Translations under genes and position numbers: made by a program
Assembly: GCA_027623615.1 (NCBI GenBank)
Contig: JAQBVH010000082.1
Span: 1 to 9,283 of the forward strand
Origin: Planctomycetota bacterium
GTDB taxonomy: Bacteria > Planctomycetota > UBA1135 > GCA-002686595
Length of the DNA: 9,283 bases
Direction: 5' to 3'
The notes under the pieces: generated by a model
Databases searched by the model: none
Seen by the model: the letters and a program-made list of their open reading frames with translations, nothing else
Told to the model about the DNA's origin: nothing
In this document: piece by piece, positions 6,474 through 9,283 of the stretch
Numbering within the stretch: the first letter of the stretch is position 1
How the letters are laid out: each line of letters starts with the position of its first letter

Positions 6474-7295
6474 ATGCGCACATTCTCGTCCCTCGCGGTG
6501 GCCCTCGCTCTGGCCACCGGCGCGAACGCTCAGACGGTCAAGTGGTGCTTCCAGGCCACTGGCGCCGAAGAGGTCCCGCCCGTCAACACGAACGCCACCG
6601 CTGACGCGGTCGTGACCCTCGACCAGGCCACCAACGAACTGTCCTGGAACATCAGTCACCAGGGTCTGACCGGCACCCACTCCGCGAGCCACTTCCATGG
6701 TCCGGCCGGCGTCGGCCAGAACGGGGGCGTTCAGGTCAACATCGGCACCGGCAACCCGGTCGTCGGTAGCCAGTTCATCACCGGCGCCCAGGCTGCGATG
6801 TTCCTCAACGGCGACATCTATCTGAATCTGCACACCAGCGCCTTTCCGGCGGGTGAGATTCGCGGTCAGGTCGACGACGTCTGCGACCAGCTGCTCTGCA
6901 CCAGCCTGGCCAACTCCTTCAGCGCGGGCGGCGCCCGCATGGTCGTCGCCGGCGACTTCTCCGCGGCCTCCAACGCCATGACCTTCACCGGCACGGGGGT
7001 TCCGCCTGGGCAGTTCGGCTTTCTTCTGCTTGGCCACGGCAGCACCCAGGTGACGCCGCCCGGCAGCGCGGGCCTGCTCTGCATCGCTGGAGACACGATC
7101 GGTCGCTTCAACGGTCAGATCCTGGTTGCGAACGGCTCGGGCGTCCTCGGTCCGTTCACCCCCGACCTGTTGAACCTGCCCAGTCCTCCGGGCGGCTCGG
7201 TGGTGCCCGGGGACAACTGGAACTTCCAGATCTGGTTCCGTGACGTCGGCAACACCAGCAACTTCGCCGACGCGCGCTCGGTCACGTTCCACTAG
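6474..7295 (+). CDS. Exported CHRD-domain protein with planctomycete-type C-terminal module
   Basis: A 273-residue secreted protein. MRTFSSLAVALALATGANA is a Sec signal peptide with an AxA cleavage site near residue 19; this places the start at the ATG at 6474, not at upstream in-frame starts (6432, 6270). Residues about 22-134 form a CHRD domain (found in chordin and in bacterial exported proteins), with the hallmark HFHGPAG (74-80 region) and the closing NLHTSAFPAGEIRGQV (118-133). Residues about 140-273 form a second beta-rich module with VPPGQFGFLLLG, two cysteines (142 and 203), GRFNGQ, PGDNWNFQIWFRD and a final SNFADARSVTF; from memory, this pattern recurs at the ends of many planctomycete secreted proteins. 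No enzyme motif is seen, so a structural or surface role is likely. No Shine-Dalgarno sequence; a strong hairpin follows 35 bases after the stop. Confidence 0.9.
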   Translation: MRTFSSLAVALALATGANAQTVKWCFQATGAEEVPPVNTNATADAVVTLDQATNELSWNISHQGLTGTHSASHFHGPAGVGQNGGVQVNIGTGNPVVGSQFITGAQAAMFLNGDIYLNLHTSAFPAGEIRGQVDDVCDQLLCTSLANSFSAGGARMVVAGDFSAASNAMTFTGTGVPPGQFGFLLLGHGSTQVTPPGSAGLLCIAGDTIGRFNGQILVANGSGVLGPFTPDLLNLPSPPGGSVVPGDNWNFQIWFRDVGNTSNFADARSVTFH

Positions 7296-7313
7296 AGCTG
7301 TTCCACTAGAGCT
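7286..7313 (+). repeat. 14-bp perfect tandem duplication over the CHRD stop codon
   Basis: GTTCCACTAGAGCT occurs at 7286-7299 and immediately again at 7300-7313 without mismatch. The first copy holds the last codons (Phe-His) and the TAG stop of the CHRD gene; the second is noncoding. It looks like a recent replication slippage event. Confidence 0.95.
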
Positions 7314-7330
7314 CAGGTGACATCGCTCCC

Positions 7331-7363
7331 AGGACGACGCTGCCCCCCGGGCGGCGTCGTCCT
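7331..7363 (+). terminator. Strong hairpin, likely transcription terminator after the CHRD gene
   Basis: AGGACGACGCTGCCC (7331-7345) pairs with GGGCGGCGTCGTCCT (7349-7363): 15 base pairs with a single T-G wobble and a 3-base CCC loop. It lies 35 bases after the CHRD stop and 68 bases before the oligoribonuclease start. The T tract of a classic intrinsic terminator is missing (only TT follows), which is common in GC-rich genomes. Confidence 0.65.
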
Positions 7364-7431
7364 TCCGCGTTTGCGGGGCGGTCGCGCAGCCGTCCTTGCG
7401 TTGGGCGCACGGCCAGCCGAAGCTCTGGGCC

Positions 7432-8079
7432 ATGGCCGACACCGCTCCCGCCCACTACGCCTGGTTCGACACCGAGTTCACGGACCTCGACCTCGACCAG
7501 GCGCACCTGATCCAGGTGGCGCTGGTCGTGACCGACGTCCAGCTGCGGCCGATCGTGCCTGCGGCGGTTCCGGTCGAGATCCCGGCGGGGTGCGTACGCA
7601 CCAACGGGTTGAACGTGTACCTCCCGCTGCCCGAGGCGTGGGAGCCTCAGCCGTTCCACCTGGAGCACATGGCGGACGTGCTGCAGGCTTGCCGAGCAAG
7701 CGCGTACACCTTGGCACAGTCGGATGCTTGGCTCGCGGCTTGGATGGACGCCTGTGTCGGTGCGCCCGCGGCCTCGATCGGTGACCGTCCGGTCCTTGCC
7801 GGGAACTCGGTGCACAACGACTGGTGGCTCGCCCGGCGCGACCTGCCGGCCTTCATGGAGCGGCTGCACTACCGGCTGGTAGACGCGAGCGGCTTCAAGT
7901 CCGAGTGGTTGAGCCACTACGGCGGCGAGGGCGCGACGCTGCTCGACAAGGAGGACCAGAGCGCTCTGCGCGAGGCCTTCCCTGCGGCCGATCTGTCGGC
8001 CGCCGCCCACGATGCCTACTTCGACGCCCAGGCCTCGTGCGCCGAGCTGGCCTGGTACCGGGCCAGGCTGAAGGCCTGA
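7432..8079 (+). CDS. orn: Oligoribonuclease (DEDDh 3'-5' exoribonuclease)
   Basis: A 215-residue cytoplasmic enzyme that degrades di- to oligoribonucleotides in the last step of RNA decay and clears pGpG from cyclic-di-GMP turnover. All DEDDh residues are visible: D13 and E15 in WFDTEFTDLD, D130 in LAGNSVHNDWWL, H193 and D198 in HDAYFDAQAS. The segment GNSVHND...LHYRLVDAS aligns by eye with E. coli Orn GNSIGQD...FHYRYLDVS, so the catalytic tyrosine (Tyr129 in E. coli) is kept as Y147. It is longer than the usual 180 or so residues: the spacing D13-D130 and D130-D198 is about 17 larger in each case than in E. coli, through a Pro-rich insertion (about 62-75) and one near 160-185. The ATG at 7432 is chosen because the conserved domain starts ten residues later; no Shine-Dalgarno sequence. 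It lies between two hairpins and is probably transcribed alone. Confidence 0.9.
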   Translation: MADTAPAHYAWFDTEFTDLDLDQAHLIQVALVVTDVQLRPIVPAAVPVEIPAGCVRTNGLNVYLPLPEAWEPQPFHLEHMADVLQACRASAYTLAQSDAWLAAWMDACVGAPAASIGDRPVLAGNSVHNDWWLARRDLPAFMERLHYRLVDASGFKSEWLSHYGGEGATLLDKEDQSALREAFPAADLSAAAHDAYFDAQASCAELAWYRARLKA

Positions 8080-8084
8080 GCCGC

Positions 8085-8107
8085 CGGGTCCCGGTGCTGG
8101 GGACTCG
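8085..8107 (+). terminator. Hairpin just after the oligoribonuclease gene, possible terminator
   Basis: CGGGTCCC (8085-8092) pairs with GGGACTCG (8100-8107), 8 pairs including one G-T, around a 7-base loop, starting 5 bases after the orn stop. It lies in the 129-base gap between convergent genes. No T tract follows, so the call rests on position and stem only. Confidence 0.4.
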
Positions 8108-8208
8108 AGAGAACAAGACGCCCGCGGCGGGACCTCTGCCGCTGCGACGTCGTCCCAGCTGAGACCCTGCTCGGGACCGACGGCGCCCTGCCGCGGCCGG
8201 TGGAGTCA

Positions 8209-8661
8209 TCAGGACCCGAGGGAGAGGAGCCGCTCGGCGTGCTCGCGGCGCTGCGCGTCGACCTCGGCGTTGATCGCGTCGACACCCGCGCGGAACGCGC
8301 GCGCTTGATCCTCGTCGTAGGCGCCGCGGTCGAACCCGTGCTTGCCGCGGAAGTCCTTGAGGAAGTGGTTGCGCTTGCGGTCGAAGGCGTCTTGGCGCGA
8401 GACCCATTCGGCCATGACCTCGCGTGCCGCGCTGACTGCCGCTTCGGACAGGCCGTCAGGCCAAAGTTCGGCGAAGAGGACCTCCGCCTTGGGCGAGAGG
8501 TCGAGCACCACCGCCGCGCGCGCCCCCAGGCCGCACTTGCCGCCATCGGGCAAGCGCTCGCCGGGGGCCAGGAGGGTTGCTCCCGCCTGGGCGCCCCGCG
8601 ATCGAAACACCGCCTCTTGCAGGAACAGCTCGCCTGTTCCCAGCCGCGCGGCCGCGGCCAT
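8209..8661 (-). CDS. Unrecognised 150-residue protein coupled to bacilliredoxin
   Basis: I do not recognise this protein. The ATG at 8661-8659 shares one base with the TGA of the bacilliredoxin gene (TGATG), so translation is almost certainly coupled; the TTG one codon upstream is a less likely start. The gene ends in tandem TGA TGA. There is no signal peptide or membrane segment, so it should be cytoplasmic. Residues about 1-55 look mixed alpha/beta with a single cysteine in GGKCGLG (residue 43); residues about 58-145 are strongly helical and charged, with an aromatic/basic core RKRNHFLKDFRGKHGFDRGAY. The antisense frame (8200-8679) is equally long but gives a protein with implausible composition. 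The context suggests a role in thiol redox or oxidative stress; that is inference only. Confidence 0.72.
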   Translation of the reverse strand: MAAAARLGTGELFLQEAVFRSRGAQAGATLLAPGERLPDGGKCGLGARAAVVLDLSPKAEVLFAELWPDGLSEAAVSAAREVMAEWVSRQDAFDRKRNHFLKDFRGKHGFDRGAYDEDQARAFRAGVDAINAEVDAQRREHAERLLSLGS

Positions 8662-9071
8662 CAACAGAACTCGTTGTAGGCCTCGGAGAGGGTGGTGGCC
8701 ACCTGCTCCGGGCCCTTCCCCTCGATGTCCTGGCGCTGGATCATCTTGACCAGCTGCCCGTCCTTGATCAGCGCGATCTGCGGCGAGCTCGGACGGTACG
8801 GCTTGAAGTACTCGCGGGCGCGCGAGGTCGCCTCGGTCTCCATACCGGCGAAGACGGTGACCGTATGGTCAGGCTTCTTCTCGTTGAGCATGGAGAGGCG
8901 AAAGCCGGGCCGCGCGCTGCCGGCGGCGCAACCGCAGACCGAGTTGACGAACACCAAGGTGGTGCCCGGCGCTCGCAGCGCGCTGTCAACGTCGTCGGGG
9001 GTGAGGAGCTCGGTCACACCGAGGGTGGTGAGCTCGTCGCGGAAGGGCTGAACCAGAACCGGGTCGTACAT
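8661..9071 (-). CDS. Bacilliredoxin family protein (BrxA/BrxB, YphP/YqiW)
   Basis: A 136-residue thioredoxin-fold protein of the bacilliredoxin family. In Bacillus these proteins remove bacillithiol from mixed disulfides on proteins after oxidative stress. The hallmark CGC motif is present as NSVCGCAAG (C46, C48), and further family features follow: TVTVFAGMETEAT (70-82), REYFKPYRPSSPQIALIKDG (86-105), the IEGKGPEQV stretch and a terminal cysteine (C136) where B. subtilis BrxA also ends in cysteine. Length and start match the family, MYDP...RDEL corresponding to the Bacillus N-terminus. No Shine-Dalgarno sequence precedes the ATG; the leader is C-rich on the coding strand. BrxA and BrxB cannot be told apart by eye. 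Whether this organism makes bacillithiol cannot be seen here, so another thiol partner is possible. It forms an operon with the unrecognised 150-residue protein downstream. Confidence 0.93.
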   Translation of the reverse strand: MYDPVLVQPFRDELTTLGVTELLTPDDVDSALRAPGTTLVFVNSVCGCAAGSARPGFRLSMLNEKKPDHTVTVFAGMETEATSRAREYFKPYRPSSPQIALIKDGQLVKMIQRQDIEGKGPEQVATTLSEAYNEFC

Positions 9072-9151
9072 GGGATCGGGGAGGGCTGAGGGGCCTACGG
9101 GGCCTGGGATTCTAGGTCAGGTGCTGGTGGGGGTGTAGGGGCAGGGGGCGG
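9072..9151 (+). promoter_or_regulatory. Dense G-quadruplex motif in the bacilliredoxin leader
   Basis: Directly upstream of the bacilliredoxin ATG, the + strand (template for that gene) has six G tracts of 3-4 bases within 37 bases (9072-9108), separated by loops of 3, 1, 4, 5 and 3 bases. Three more tracts of 5, 4 and 5 G follow at 9129-9148, flanked by GG pairs. On the template strand this could fold during transcription; the mRNA leader would be C-rich and poorly structured. Confidence 0.6.
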
Positions 9152-9283
9152 TTGCCATGCGTGTTGACCAGATGTCGGCCTCATGTGCCCGTCCCTCCGG
9201 TCACCAGCAACTCGATTCCGGGCGACCTTGCCCAGGCGGGCCCAGGAGCTTGCGCCACAGGTGCGAGCTCCGGTCGTCACACC
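9152..9283. other. Window end without a supported gene
   Basis: I see no convincing gene. A frame from the ATG at 9158 (+) stays open to the window edge and a 61-codon frame runs on the opposite strand (9280-9095); neither gives a recognisable protein. The promoter of the bacilliredoxin operon should lie here or in the G-rich block beside it. A TAGAAT reading on the minus strand (9114-9109) resembles a -10 box but has no matching -35. Confidence 0.5.

Noticed and set aside
8200..8679. 159-codon plus-strand frame opposite the unrecognised 150-residue gene.
   Set aside because: The minus-strand gene has TGATG coupling to bacilliredoxin, tandem stops and natural amino-acid composition; the plus frame has none of these.
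9095..9280. 61-codon minus-strand frame at the right end.
   Set aside because: Low-complexity Pro/Ala tail, no recognisable domain, and it runs into the G-quadruplex leader of the bacilliredoxin gene.
1..9283. Insertion sequences, phage genes, CRISPR arrays, tRNA or rRNA genes.
   Set aside because: Read on both strands, I saw no transposase or integrase motif, no regularly spaced direct repeats outside the MORN gene, and no tRNA- or rRNA-like sequence.

Overview
The window is very GC-rich and densely packed with genes on both strands. It most likely comes from the chromosome of a Planctomycetota bacterium or a close relative. Three things point there, in decreasing strength: the secreted CHRD protein ends in a C-terminal module that I remember from many planctomycete exported proteins; starts without a Shine-Dalgarno sequence are mixed with a few clear ones; and a bacilliredoxin-family protein occurs beside many small lipoproteins in a double-membrane setting. 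This assignment is an inference. No rRNA or tRNA gene is present to test it.

Layout. 1-746 (+): 3' part of a lipoprotein murein peptide amidase (MpaA-like, M14), cut by the window edge. 723-2111 (-): NorM-type MATE efflux pump, overlapping the amidase tail to tail. 2239-3435 (+) and 3464-4546 (+): a membrane-anchored DegS/HtrA-like protease followed after 28 bases by a lipoprotein made almost entirely of MORN-type repeats, probably one operon. 4550-5182 (-): DUF6624 lipoprotein, convergent with only 3 bases between the stops. 5291-5659 and 5656-6054 (+): two small unrecognised lipoproteins coupled by an ATGA overlap. 6055-6473: the only long stretch without a supported gene; it holds a hairpin and two perfect palindromes. 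6474-7295 (+): exported CHRD-domain protein, with a 14-bp tandem duplication over its stop codon and a strong hairpin after it. 7432-8079 (+): oligoribonuclease. 8209-8661 and 8661-9071 (-): an unrecognised 150-residue protein coupled by TGATG to a bacilliredoxin. 9072-9283: G-rich leader of that pair, with a dense G-quadruplex motif.

Most of the window serves the cell envelope: five lipoproteins, a membrane-anchored protease, an efflux pump and one exported protein. Only the oligoribonuclease and the bacilliredoxin pair are cytoplasmic.

I found no mobile element, CRISPR array, toxin-antitoxin pair or phage gene, and nothing that amounts to a clearly new multi-gene system. The best leads are the unrecognised partner of the bacilliredoxin and its G-quadruplex leader, the protease/MORN-lipoprotein pair, and the two-lipoprotein operon.
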